Assembly (NCBI GenBank): GCA_029975275.1
Contig: JARKPN010000027.1
Coordinates: 1 to 44,442, forward strand
Direction: 5' to 3'
Source: Geobacteraceae bacterium
Lineage (GTDB): Bacteria; Desulfobacterota; Desulfuromonadia; Geobacterales; Geobacteraceae
Length of the DNA: 44,442 nucleotides
Below, piece by piece: positions 19,251 through 26,896 of the stretch; positions within the stretch are counted from its first letter, which is position 1; each line of letters begins with the position of its first letter. The notes beneath the pieces are model-generated. The model did not search any database and was not told where the DNA came from. It saw nothing but the letters and a program-made list of their open reading frames with translations. The position numbers and the translations under genes were made by a program.

Positions 19251-20186
19251 ATGACTCGGAAACGTTACAACGCATTCTCCGATGAGCTGAAGCGGGTGTT
19301 CGGTTGCCGGGTGCACCGGGTATCGGTGGACGCGGGGTTCTCCTGCCCCAACCGGGACGGCTCCCTTGGGACCGGCGGCTGCATCTATTGCGGCGGCAGG
19401 GGCTCGGGCGCCCACGGCATCCTGCGGGACGCGCCGGTGGCGGAGCAGATCGAGGCGGGCAAAGGGGTCATGGTCCGCAAGTACAAGGCGAAACGCTTCA
19501 TCGCCTATTTCCAGGCCTACTCCAACACCTATGCCCCATCGGAGACCCTCCGGAAACTCTACGACCAGGCCCTGGCCGTCTCCGGCGTGGTGGGGCTCAT
19601 CGTCGGTACCCGGCCCGACTGCCTCCCGCCCGAGACGGTCGGGCTGCTGGCTGAGTATGTCCGCAGAACCTACTTCTGGCTGGAGTTGGGGCTCCAGTCC
19701 CCCCTGGACCGGACCCTGGAACTCCTCCGGCGGGGGCACGATTCCGCCGCCTTCGAGCGGGCCGTTGCCGCCTGCAGGGACGCCGGGATCCGGGTCTGCG
19801 CCCACATCATCCTGGGGCTGCCGGGCGAGAGCCGGGAGGAGATGCTGGACACGGCCCGGGTGCTGAACCGGCTGGGGGTCGACGGGGTGAAGATCCACCT
19901 GCTGCACGTGATGAAGGATACGCCGCTGGAGGGGCTGTACCGGAGCGGCGGTCTGGAACTGCTGGACCGGGACGCATACGTGGGGCTGGTGTGCGATTTC
20001 CTGGAGCTGCTCAGGCCTGAGATATCCATCCAGCGCCTGACCGGCGACGGCGGGCACGACCACCTGGTGGCTCCCCTCTGGTCGCTCAGGAAGTTCGAGG
20101 TGCTCAACGCCATCGACTGCGAGCTTGAGCGGCGGGGGACACGGCAGGGGAGCAGATTTCAGCAGAGAAAAAGATCGAACAGGTAA
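19251..20186 (+). CDS. TIGR01212/YhcC-type radical SAM protein
   Basis: A 311-residue enzyme of the radical S-adenosylmethionine superfamily. The cluster-binding cysteines lie in FSCPNRDGSLGTGGCIYC; as in YhcC-like proteins the first and second cysteines are widely spaced rather than CxxxCxxC. Further matches are FIAYFQAYSNTYAP, VGTRPDCLPPE, WLELGLQS, HIILGLPGE and HLLHVMKDTPL, and the end AIDCELERRG. The family's substrate is unproven in most bacteria; RNA or protein modification has been proposed. ATG 19251 gives the usual length. A 115-base gap separates it from the desulfurase-like gene on the same strand. Confidence 0.92.
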   Translation: MTRKRYNAFSDELKRVFGCRVHRVSVDAGFSCPNRDGSLGTGGCIYCGGRGSGAHGILRDAPVAEQIEAGKGVMVRKYKAKRFIAYFQAYSNTYAPSETLRKLYDQALAVSGVVGLIVGTRPDCLPPETVGLLAEYVRRTYFWLELGLQSPLDRTLELLRRGHDSAAFERAVAACRDAGIRVCAHIILGLPGESREEMLDTARVLNRLGVDGVKIHLLHVMKDTPLEGLYRSGGLELLDRDAYVGLVCDFLELLRPEISIQRLTGDGGHDHLVAPLWSLRKFEVLNAIDCELERRGTRQGSRFQQRKRSNR

Positions 20187-20441
20187 AAGCTATTCACCGC
20201 AGAGTACGCAGAGGTTATGAAGAGGTGTAGGAGGTTTTCGCCGAAAACTCTGGAAAAATGTTATGAGGGACGGGGCAGGGCTTTTTTCATGGAGCCTCTC
20301 GTGCGGAACCCATGAGTGTTCGCGGGACAGCGCCCGATCCCGGCACGACAGCCCTTGCTCCGGTGTAGTCCGGCGTCCGATTACGAGGGGCTTCGGGGAA
20401 GTTCCGACCTGTCCACTGTCGACACGATCCGGATGGAAACC
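20187..20441. other. non-coding region with degenerate repeat material
   Basis: Between the radical SAM gene and the MITE I see no gene with a credible start or composition. It opens with a CGCAGAGTACGCAGAGG-type sequence of the kind scattered in these genomes and contains the dispersed repeat copy at 20250-20306. Weak open frames here are not conserved-looking. Confidence 0.5.
20250..20306 (+). repeat. dispersed intergenic repeat, copy 1
   Basis: CTGGAAAAATGTTATGAGGG followed by a GGGCTTT and a CTCGTGCGG segment matches 44307-44360 with scattered changes and small gaps over about 55 bases. Both copies are intergenic. The shared core TTATGAGGGACGGG may be the end of a larger mobile or structured element. 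Confidence 0.6.
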
Positions 20442-20603
20442 AGTGTCCTGTGCGGCTAATTCCTTCCTTACAAGTCCGGGCCTTTTGGCCCCTGGCCGCG
20501 TTCCGGCTCCTCGGCTTAGACCCAGCTAGGCCAGTGTCGCCGCGCCTTGCCAGGAACCAAAATCCCTCGGAATTCTTGCGGTGAACTAACCGCACAGGAC
20601 ACT
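20442..20603. mobile_element. probable MITE with 14-bp perfect terminal inverted repeats
   Basis: AGTGTCCTGTGCGG (20442-20455) is repeated inverted as CCGCACAGGACACT (20590-20603). The similarity extends to about 21 bases with two mismatches. The 162-base element has no transposase and internal GC-rich stem sequences. The right repeat contains its own small hairpin (GCGGT/ACCGC). Its right end supplies the first base or two of the TAG stop of the ABC permease gene on the minus strand. I see no clear target-site duplication. Confidence 0.6.
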
Positions 20604-21729
20604 AGAGGGTCTTCCGGAACCGTCCCACCGCGATCCGGAGGATGACTACGCCCAGGACGAGCAGGGCCAGGAACTGGGGCCAGAGGATGTCCAGCCCCAC
20701 GCCCTTGAGGAAGATGCCCCGGATGATGACCATGTAGTAGCGGAGCGGGTTGCCGTAGGTGAACCACTGGACCGGCTCCGGCATGTTCTCGATGGGAAAG
20801 GCGAACCCCGACAGGAGCATGGCCGGGAAGATGAAGAAGAAGGCGCTCATCATGGCCTGCTGCTGGGTCCGGCACATGGTGGAGATCAGGAGCCCGAACC
20901 CGAGGCTGCTCATGAGGAAGAGGGCAGTGGCGCCGAACAGGAGGGGGACGCTCCCCCTGATGGGGATCTGGAACCAGAAGACCGCCACCAGGATGATGAG
21001 GGCCACGTCCATGAAGCCGATGAGCACGAACGGGACGGTCTTGCCCAGGATGAATTCGCTCCTGCGGATGGGTGTCACGATGATCTGCTCCATGGTGCCG
21101 ATCTCGGTCTCCCTTACCACGGCCATGCTGGAGAGAAGCATGGTGATGATGAAGACGATGCTGGCTATCACCGCGGGCACGTAGAAGTTGCGGCTTTCCA
21201 GGTTTTCGTTGAACCAGGCCCGGCTGCGCAGCTCCACGCCCCCAACCCGCACGCCGCCGCCGAATGCGCGGGCCGCCTGTTCCGCCCTCACCCCGTCGTT
21301 GTATCCGGCCGCGATCCTGCCGGCATAGTTCAGGACGATCCCGGCGGTGTTGGAATCCGAGCCGTCCAGGATGATCTGCAGCGGCGCGTCCCGTCCGGCG
21401 GCAAGCGCCTCCCCGAATCCCCGGTTCATGCGGAGCACCGCCTTGACCCGGCTGCGGTCGATCAGCTCGCGGACCCGGGCCTCCCCATTCACGTACTCGA
21501 TGATCCTGAAATAGCCCGAGCCCGCGAAGCGGGCTGCCAGGTCCCGGCTCTCGGGGCTGTTGTCCAGGTCATAAACGGCGGTCCTGATGTCCCGCACGTC
21601 GGTATTGACCGCGTAGCCGAACACCACGGTCTGGAACATGGGAACCACGAACAGGATAAACCGCATCGGCGGGTCGCGGAAGACCTGGATGAACTCCTTT
21701 ATCAGCATTGATTTGAGACGTTCGAACAT
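20602..21729 (-). CDS. ABC-2 type exporter permease (YbhR/YbhS-like), distal
   Basis: A 375-residue inner-membrane permease. One hydrophobic segment lies near the N-terminus (FILFVVPMFQTVVFGYAV), followed by a large extracytoplasmic domain of about 150 residues and five C-terminal helices, the usual ABC-2 layout. The signature region includes EIGTMEQIIVTPIRRSEFILGK and GFAFPIENMPEPVQWFTYGNPLRYYMVIIRGIFLKG. GGGGGAAGG precedes ATG 21729, 17 bases after the stop of its paralogue. Its stop codon lies in the terminal repeat of a probable MITE, so the last residues (RFRKTL) may have been altered; the paralogue ends KFRKRIE. Confidence 0.93.
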   Translation of the reverse strand: MFERLKSMLIKEFIQVFRDPPMRFILFVVPMFQTVVFGYAVNTDVRDIRTAVYDLDNSPESRDLAARFAGSGYFRIIEYVNGEARVRELIDRSRVKAVLRMNRGFGEALAAGRDAPLQIILDGSDSNTAGIVLNYAGRIAAGYNDGVRAEQAARAFGGGVRVGGVELRSRAWFNENLESRNFYVPAVIASIVFIITMLLSSMAVVRETEIGTMEQIIVTPIRRSEFILGKTVPFVLIGFMDVALIILVAVFWFQIPIRGSVPLLFGATALFLMSSLGFGLLISTMCRTQQQAMMSAFFFIFPAMLLSGFAFPIENMPEPVQWFTYGNPLRYYMVIIRGIFLKGVGLDILWPQFLALLVLGVVILRIAVGRFRKTL

Positions 21730-21746
21730 GGATAACCTTCCCCCGC

Positions 21747-22883
21747 CTACTCAATCCTCTTCCGGAATTTCCGCACGGACAACGCCAACACCAGGACTGC
21801 GAAAGCGACCAGCAGGGCCGCCTCGCCGGCCATGACGCCCAGTCCCACGTCCTTGAGGTAGATCCCCCGCAGGATGGAGACGAAATAGCGGGCCGTGACC
21901 ACATGGGTGATGGCCCGGATCGGCGCCGGCATGTTGTCGATGGGGAAGATGAATCCGGAGAGGAGGAAGGCCGGGAGCATGGTCGCCACCAGGGCCACCT
22001 GGCTGGCCGCCAGCTGGCTCCTGACCGTGATGCTGATGAGCATCCCGAGCGACAGGGCGCCGGCCAGGAAGACGCATGACATGAGGAACAGGAGCCCGAT
22101 GCTTCCCCTGAGCGGGATGCCGAACGCCAGTTGGCCTACCAACACCGACAGGATCAGGTCGAGGATGCCGATGACGAAATAGGGGGCCAGCTTCCCGGCG
22201 ATCATCTCAGGGCCGGTGACCGGGGTGGAGATGAGCTGCTCCATGGTGCCGGTCTCCCATTCACGGGCAACGGTAAGGGAGGTGAGCAGGGCGGCGATGA
22301 TCATCATGATCACTGCGATGAGTCCCGGGAAGATGTAATTCCTGGAGACCATGTCGGTGTTGAACCAGACCCTGGGCCGGACGTCGAGGCGGGCGAGCCG
22401 CGGCTCGTTCCCGGTGCGGAGACGTATCTGTCTGAGCGCGATGTCCCGCGAAAAGCCGGCTGCCACGTTCTCGGCGTAGCCCAGGGCAAAGGTCGCGGTA
22501 TTCGGGTCGCTCCCGTCCAGAATGACCTGCACCGGCACGTTGCGGCCCGCGCCCAGCCGCCGGGCGAAATCGGTCGGGATGATCAGCGCAATCAGTGCCT
22601 GCCTGGCGTCGATGTCCCGTTCGATGTCCCGGTAGTTGTCGGTATGGCGCCGCAGGGAAAAATAGCGCGAGCCGGTGAAACGGCTGGTGAATTCCCTGCT
22701 CAGTTCGGTACCACTCCGGTCCCAGACCACGAGGGGGACCCGGTCCACGTCCAGGGTCAGTGCGTAGCCGAACAGGAACAGGAGGAGCATGGGTATGGCG
22801 ATCCCCATGCCAAGACTCCTGGGGTCCCGGACGATGTGAAGCGCTTCCTTTTTCGCGATTGCCTTGACGCGTCGAAGGTTCAT
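21747..22883 (-). CDS. ABC-2 type exporter permease (YbhR/YbhS-like), proximal
   Basis: A 378-residue permease paralogous to the next gene. It has the same plan: N-terminal helix (GMGIAIPMLLLFLFGYALTL), a large external domain, then five helices. The ABC-2 signature is clear in EWETGTMEQLISTPVTGPEMIAGK and GFIFPIDNMPAPIRAITHVVTARYFVSILRGIYLKD. ATG 22883 follows the TGA of the ATPase gene by one base, so translation is probably coupled. The two permeases should form a heterodimer that exports a substrate with the upstream ATPases and the HlyD-type adaptor. Confidence 0.93.
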   Translation of the reverse strand: MNLRRVKAIAKKEALHIVRDPRSLGMGIAIPMLLLFLFGYALTLDVDRVPLVVWDRSGTELSREFTSRFTGSRYFSLRRHTDNYRDIERDIDARQALIALIIPTDFARRLGAGRNVPVQVILDGSDPNTATFALGYAENVAAGFSRDIALRQIRLRTGNEPRLARLDVRPRVWFNTDMVSRNYIFPGLIAVIMMIIAALLTSLTVAREWETGTMEQLISTPVTGPEMIAGKLAPYFVIGILDLILSVLVGQLAFGIPLRGSIGLLFLMSCVFLAGALSLGMLISITVRSQLAASQVALVATMLPAFLLSGFIFPIDNMPAPIRAITHVVTARYFVSILRGIYLKDVGLGVMAGEAALLVAFAVLVLALSVRKFRKRIE

Positions 22884-22884
22884 A

Positions 22885-23853
22885 TCACTTCTCGAAGACC
22901 TGCAAAGGCCCTTCCGCCCGGTCCCGTGCTTCGATGAGGGAAACGAACACGTCTTCCAGGGAAGGGGTGATCCGTGCGATCCGGCTCGCGGCGATACCCC
23001 TTTCCCGCAGGGCGCTGGCCAGTGCGGGGACGACCCGGTGCGCGTCCTCGGCCGTCACGTGCAGTCCCGCCCCGAACAGGGCCGCGTTCCCGACCCCCTC
23101 GACTCCCTCGGCGCACGGCAGCGCGTCCTGGGGGCGTTCGCAGAGGACCTCGATGACCTCTTCATGCATGAAGCCGGTCTTCAACTCCTCGGGGGTGCCG
23201 ACGGCTATCAGCTCGCCGCGGTAAATCAGGCCGAGCCGGTCACAGTATTCGGCCTCGTCCATGTAGTGAGTGGTGACGAACACCGTGGTCCCCTGCTCGG
23301 CCAGCCGGTAGATGAGGTCCCAGAAATGCCTGCGGCTGACGGGATCGACCCCGGAGGTGGGCTCGTCGAGAAAGACCACCGGCGGCTCGTGAAGCAGGGC
23401 GCAGCCGAGCGCCAGACGCTGCTTCCAGCCGCCGGACAGGATGGAGGTCCGCGTGGAACGGTGCCCGCCGAGCCCTGCCATGCGGATGACCCATTCCCTG
23501 CGCTCTGCCTTCCGGTTCGCCTGGATCCGGTAGATTCCGCTGTAGAAGTCGATGTTCTCCTCCACGGTCAGGTCCTCGTAGAGGGAGAACTTCTGGCTCA
23601 TGTAGCCGATGCGGGCCTTGATCGACTCGGGCTCCCGGCGGATGTCGAAACCGGCCACCGTGCCGGAGCCGCCGCTCGGGGCGAGGATGCCGCACAGCAT
23701 GCGGATGGTGGTGGACTTGCCGGCGCCGTTGGGCCCCAGAAAGCCGAATATCTCGCCGGACCGCACGTCGAGACTTACCCGGTTTACCGCCACGAAGGCG
23801 CCGAAGCGTTTGGACAGGTCCCTGAGGGAAACCGCAAAGCCGTAATTCTCCAA
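22885..23853 (-). CDS. ABC transporter ATP-binding protein (second half of YbhF-like pair)
   Basis: A 322-residue ATPase. Walker A is LGPNGAGKSTTIRML, the signature is LSGGWKQRLALG, Walker B is VVFLDEPTSGVDP and the H-loop is VTTHYMDEAEYCD. A C-terminal DUF4162-like extension follows. The start is TTG 23853 with AGGAGG eleven bases upstream; no ATG is available before the first strand. It lies 19 bases after the first ATPase gene. In E. coli YbhF the two ATPases are fused in one chain; here they are separate genes. Confidence 0.93.
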   Translation of the reverse strand: MENYGFAVSLRDLSKRFGAFVAVNRVSLDVRSGEIFGFLGPNGAGKSTTIRMLCGILAPSGGSGTVAGFDIRREPESIKARIGYMSQKFSLYEDLTVEENIDFYSGIYRIQANRKAERREWVIRMAGLGGHRSTRTSILSGGWKQRLALGCALLHEPPVVFLDEPTSGVDPVSRRHFWDLIYRLAEQGTTVFVTTHYMDEAEYCDRLGLIYRGELIAVGTPEELKTGFMHEEVIEVLCERPQDALPCAEGVEGVGNAALFGAGLHVTAEDAHRVVPALASALRERGIAASRIARITPSLEDVFVSLIEARDRAEGPLQVFEK

Positions 23854-23872
23854 GGGTTCTATGTCCTCCTGG

Positions 23873-24817
23873 TCAACGGGTCTCCGGGGTCGTACCGGGT
23901 GAGCCGCCGCTCAGCACCGACACGAACACGTCCTCCAGGCTCGGCTCAATGACCCGGATTCCCGCAAGTGTCGTTCCATCCCCCCGGCAGAGCGCCTCCA
24001 CGGTATTTCCGGTCTTTTCGGGATCTGTCGTCACCACGTGCACCCTGTCGCCGAACAACCCCACCGATGCGTCCGTCAGCCGTCCGGAAAGCATGCGCGC
24101 CGTTGCGCGCGGCGCGTCGGTCCTCACCTCCAGGATCGTGCCGCGCATGAGCCTCTTCAACCCGGCGGGCGTGTCACAGGCGAGGAGTTTCCCCTTGTGT
24201 ATCAGCCCGACCCTGTTGCACCGGTCCGCTTCGTCGAGATAGGCGGTGGAGACGAAAATGGTGACCCCTTCAGCCAGCAGGCGGTACAGGATGCGCCAGA
24301 AATCGCGGCGCGAGACCGGATCAACCCCGTTGGTCGGCTCGTCGAGGAACAGGACCCGGGGCGTGTGGACCAGGGCGCAGGCGAGCCCCAGCTTCTGCTT
24401 CATGCCGCCGGAGAGGTTGCCCGCCCGCCTGTTGGCGAAGGGGGTCAGGTTGCTGAAGGCGAGCAGGTCCTCCACCCGGCTCTTCCGTTCCCTGCGCGTC
24501 AGACCGAAAATGTCGGCATAGAAGTGGATGTTTTCCAGCACGGTGAGATCGGGGTAGAGGCCGAAGCGCTGGCTCATGTAACCGATGCACTTCTTTACGG
24601 CCTCCGGCTCCCGGGTGGTATGGAGGCCGACAATCCGGGCCTCGCCCGAGGTCGGCTCCATTATGGCGCTGAGCATGCGGATGGTGGTGGTCTTGCCGGC
24701 TCCGTCGGAGCCGACCAGGCCGAACAGCTCACCCTCGGCCACGGAGAGAGTCAGCGCATCCACCGCGGTCAGTTCGCCGAACTTCCTGGTCAGGTTTTCG
24801 GTCTGAATGGCAGGCAT
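23873..24817 (-). CDS. ABC transporter ATP-binding protein (first half of YbhF-like pair)
   Basis: A 314-residue ATPase starting at ATG 24817 (MPAIQTENLTRKFGELTAV) after AGGAT. Walker A is VGSDGAGKTTTIRML, with Asp where Asn is usual; this variant is common in the first half of YbhF-like proteins. The signature is LSGGMKQKLGLA and Walker B is VLFLDEPTNGVDP. A C-terminal extension of about 90 residues follows. It is separated from the HlyD-type gene by about 216 bases filled with degenerate short repeats, but all five transporter genes run in one direction and probably form one operon. Confidence 0.93.
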   Translation of the reverse strand: MPAIQTENLTRKFGELTAVDALTLSVAEGELFGLVGSDGAGKTTTIRMLSAIMEPTSGEARIVGLHTTREPEAVKKCIGYMSQRFGLYPDLTVLENIHFYADIFGLTRRERKSRVEDLLAFSNLTPFANRRAGNLSGGMKQKLGLACALVHTPRVLFLDEPTNGVDPVSRRDFWRILYRLLAEGVTIFVSTAYLDEADRCNRVGLIHKGKLLACDTPAGLKRLMRGTILEVRTDAPRATARMLSGRLTDASVGLFGDRVHVVTTDPEKTGNTVEALCRGDGTTLAGIRVIEPSLEDVFVSVLSGGSPGTTPETR

Positions 24818-24828
24818 GGGAAATCCTG

Positions 24829-24935
24829 GCACAAGGCGCAAAACATAAGGCGAAAGGCGAAAGGCACAGGGCGCAAGGTACAAGATATAAGGCGTAAGGC
24901 ACAAAACATAAGAATAAGGCGCAAGGCAGAATGTG
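24829..24935. repeat. degenerate short tandem repeats (AAGGCGCAAGGCACAAA-type)
   Basis: About ten imperfect units built from AAGGC, GCAAGGCA, CAAAACATAA and AAGGCGAAAGGC run through this gap between the HlyD-type gene and the first ATPase gene. Similar units, in reverse orientation, occur at 25043-25071 inside the end of the HlyD-type gene. Any long frame here is low-complexity and not a gene. Confidence 0.65.
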
Positions 24936-25033
24936 CCGTCTCTGGATTTGGGGCGACATGCGGAGCAGCGCCGGTAACAAGGATCATGGCAAAAACAGGC
25001 TCAAAGAGAATCATCGGTCAACGTGCAAACCGG

Positions 25034-26056
25034 TCACCCTTGTGCCCCGTGCCCTGCGCCTTGCGCCTGGTTTGTTTCTATCTCCACGTCTGCGGGCATG
25101 CCGGGCTTCAACTCCCGCTCCAGGTTGGGGACGACCACCTTGATACGGTAGACCAGCTTGACCCGCTCCTTTTCGGTCTGCACGTTCCTCGGCGTGAATT
25201 CGGCCTCCTGGGAGATGAAGGAGACGGTGCCCCGGTATTTCTTCCCCGGAAAGCTGTCGGTGGTCACGGTCGCCCCCTGACCGACTTTGACCCTTCCCAG
25301 GTCGGTTTCGCTGATATATGCCCGCACCCAGGTATCGTCCAGGAGACCTACGGTGATCACCGGGGTTCCGGCGGCCACCTGCTCGCCCGGCTCGATGTTT
25401 TTGGACAGCACCAGACCCGAGACCGGGGAGACCAGCTCGGTATGGCTGAGCCTGGTTTTCGCCAGATCCAGCATCGCCTCCGCTTCGCGCAGCCGTGCCC
25501 TGGCCTGATCGATGGTCTCCCTGCGCGGGCCGCTCCGCAGCAGCTTCAGCCGCTCCCTTGCCTCCCGGACGCTTGCCTGGGCAGCCTTGTGGGCGGCTTT
25601 GGACGCATCGTAGTCCCGGCCGGATATTACCTCCTTCCGGTAGAGCCGCTGCTGCCGGTTGAAATCCACCCGGATGCGCTCGGCCTCGGCGTCGACGCGC
25701 CGCAGGGCCGCCTCGGCCTGGGCGATCTCCTCCTTCCGGTAGCCGGTCTCCAGCTCGCTCAGGGCCGACCGGGCCGCCTCGACCTCGGCCCTGCGGATCG
25801 CAACCTCGTGGCGCAGGTCCTCGGGATCCAGCCGGGCCACGGTCTGGCCCGCTTTTACCGTCTCCCCTTCGTCAACCGGGCGTTCGCGGACCCGCCCGGG
25901 CACCTTGAAGCTCAGTTCGACAGTGGTAATCTCTATGTTGCCCGAGACCCGGATGCTCCCCTCCGTCTTGCCGGAACGGATGACCCCGAAATATACGGCA
26001 ACGGCCGCCGCCAGCAGAACCACGGCCCCGATGATGAGCACGCCCTTACTTTTCAC
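25034..26056 (-). CDS. HlyD-family periplasmic adaptor (YbhG-like)
   Basis: A 340-residue membrane-fusion protein that should link the inner-membrane ABC exporter to an outer-membrane channel. I chose GTG 26056 because GGAGGT lies eight bases upstream; longer frames have no signal. A membrane anchor (VLIIGAVVLLAAAVAVYFGVI) is followed by the biotinyl-lipoyl half (VPGRVRERPVDEGETVKAGQ), a long coiled-coil hairpin (about 75-190) and the second lipoyl half (SPVSGLVLSKNIEPGEQV), then a beta-barrel domain. The final residues QAQGAGHGAQG are encoded by the degenerate GCGCAAGGC repeat, so the native end was probably extended or replaced. No outer-membrane partner is adjacent. Confidence 0.93.
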   Translation of the reverse strand: MKSKGVLIIGAVVLLAAAVAVYFGVIRSGKTEGSIRVSGNIEITTVELSFKVPGRVRERPVDEGETVKAGQTVARLDPEDLRHEVAIRRAEVEAARSALSELETGYRKEEIAQAEAALRRVDAEAERIRVDFNRQQRLYRKEVISGRDYDASKAAHKAAQASVREARERLKLLRSGPRRETIDQARARLREAEAMLDLAKTRLSHTELVSPVSGLVLSKNIEPGEQVAAGTPVITVGLLDDTWVRAYISETDLGRVKVGQGATVTTDSFPGKKYRGTVSFISQEAEFTPRNVQTEKERVKLVYRIKVVVPNLERELKPGMPADVEIETNQAQGAGHGAQG

Positions 26057-26245
26057 TGACCGGACCTCCAGGGTTGCGGCGGGCGCAGGACGTCCGGTAT
26101 CTACGTCTCGCCCTGCCCGTGGGGCAAGTATGGCCCTGTTTGTCGGGCCTGTCAATGCCATGCGACCACTGGAACGTTTTATGCTGACTGAAACTGCATA
26201 CGCGGCCGTATCATGCGTAAATGCCATTGTAAGGTGGTGAAATCA

Positions 26246-26812
26246 TTGAGAAGCGTCCTCATTTGCGATGATGAGCCGATTATCCTGAGAAGTCTAAAAA
26301 ATAAGCTGAAGGAACTCGGGTTTGATGAAATTTTGGAATGCGGCGATGGAGCGAGGGCTGTGGAGATTGCCCTGGGGAAGCTCCCCGACATCGCCATCCT
26401 CGATGTTGCCATGCCCGGAATGGACGGGATCTCCGCTGCCACGGAGATAAGGAAGAAGCTGAAGATCCCCATAATTCTCCTCACCGCCTGCTATGACCCG
26501 GATACGGTCAGGCGGGCCGGGGAGTGCGGCATTGCGGCCTTCCTGGCCAAACCGCTCCGCGACCAGGACCTGTGGCCTGCCATCGAGCTGGCCTTTGCCC
26601 ACGCTGAAGAGGTCGAGGCCCTCAAGGAGCAGGTGGAGGACCTGAAAGAGAGCATTGAGACCCGCAAGGTGATCGAAAAGGCCAAAGGAGTGCTGATGCG
26701 GAACCATGGGTTATCCGAACCGGAGGCGTTCCGGAAGATGCAGAAACTGGCCATGGACAAGCGCAAGAACATGCGCCGGATTGCGGAGGCGATCCTGCTG
26801 ACGGAATCGTAA
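26246..26812 (+). CDS. gnfR: ANTAR-domain response regulator (GnfR-like antiterminator)
   Basis: A 188-residue regulator that should bind nascent mRNA when phosphorylated and prevent transcription termination. The receiver domain (about 1-120) has CDDE, phospho-acceptor D53 (AILDVAMPGMDG) and FLAKPL. A coiled-coil linker (about 112-135) leads to the ANTAR domain (VIEKAKGVLMRNHGLSEPEAFRKMQKLAMDKRKNMRRIAEAIL). I prefer TTG 26246 because AAGGTGG lies eight bases upstream; ATG 26213 is possible. In Geobacter sulfurreducens GnfR controls a subset of nif genes by antitermination (Ueki and Lovley). The convergent kinase gene and the nif leader hairpin fit that role. The gene symbol rests on this similarity. 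Confidence 0.85.
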   Translation: MRSVLICDDEPIILRSLKNKLKELGFDEILECGDGARAVEIALGKLPDIAILDVAMPGMDGISAATEIRKKLKIPIILLTACYDPDTVRRAGECGIAAFLAKPLRDQDLWPAIELAFAHAEEVEALKEQVEDLKESIETRKVIEKAKGVLMRNHGLSEPEAFRKMQKLAMDKRKNMRRIAEAILLTES

Positions 26813-26896
26813 CGACGGCCTCGGGGGCGTGCCGCCCAGGCTGTGGGGAGGGTAGCGTTCAGCCGGCAGCAGCGCCGGATAAACGGATGTCACGCG

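Noticed and set aside
24829-24935. CRISPR-like array
   Set aside because: Units are short, variable and contiguous with no unique spacers. They are degenerate tandem repeats.
24038-26059. 673-codon plus-strand frame across the HlyD-type and ATPase genes
   Set aside because: It passes through degenerate repeats and lies antisense to two recognised genes.
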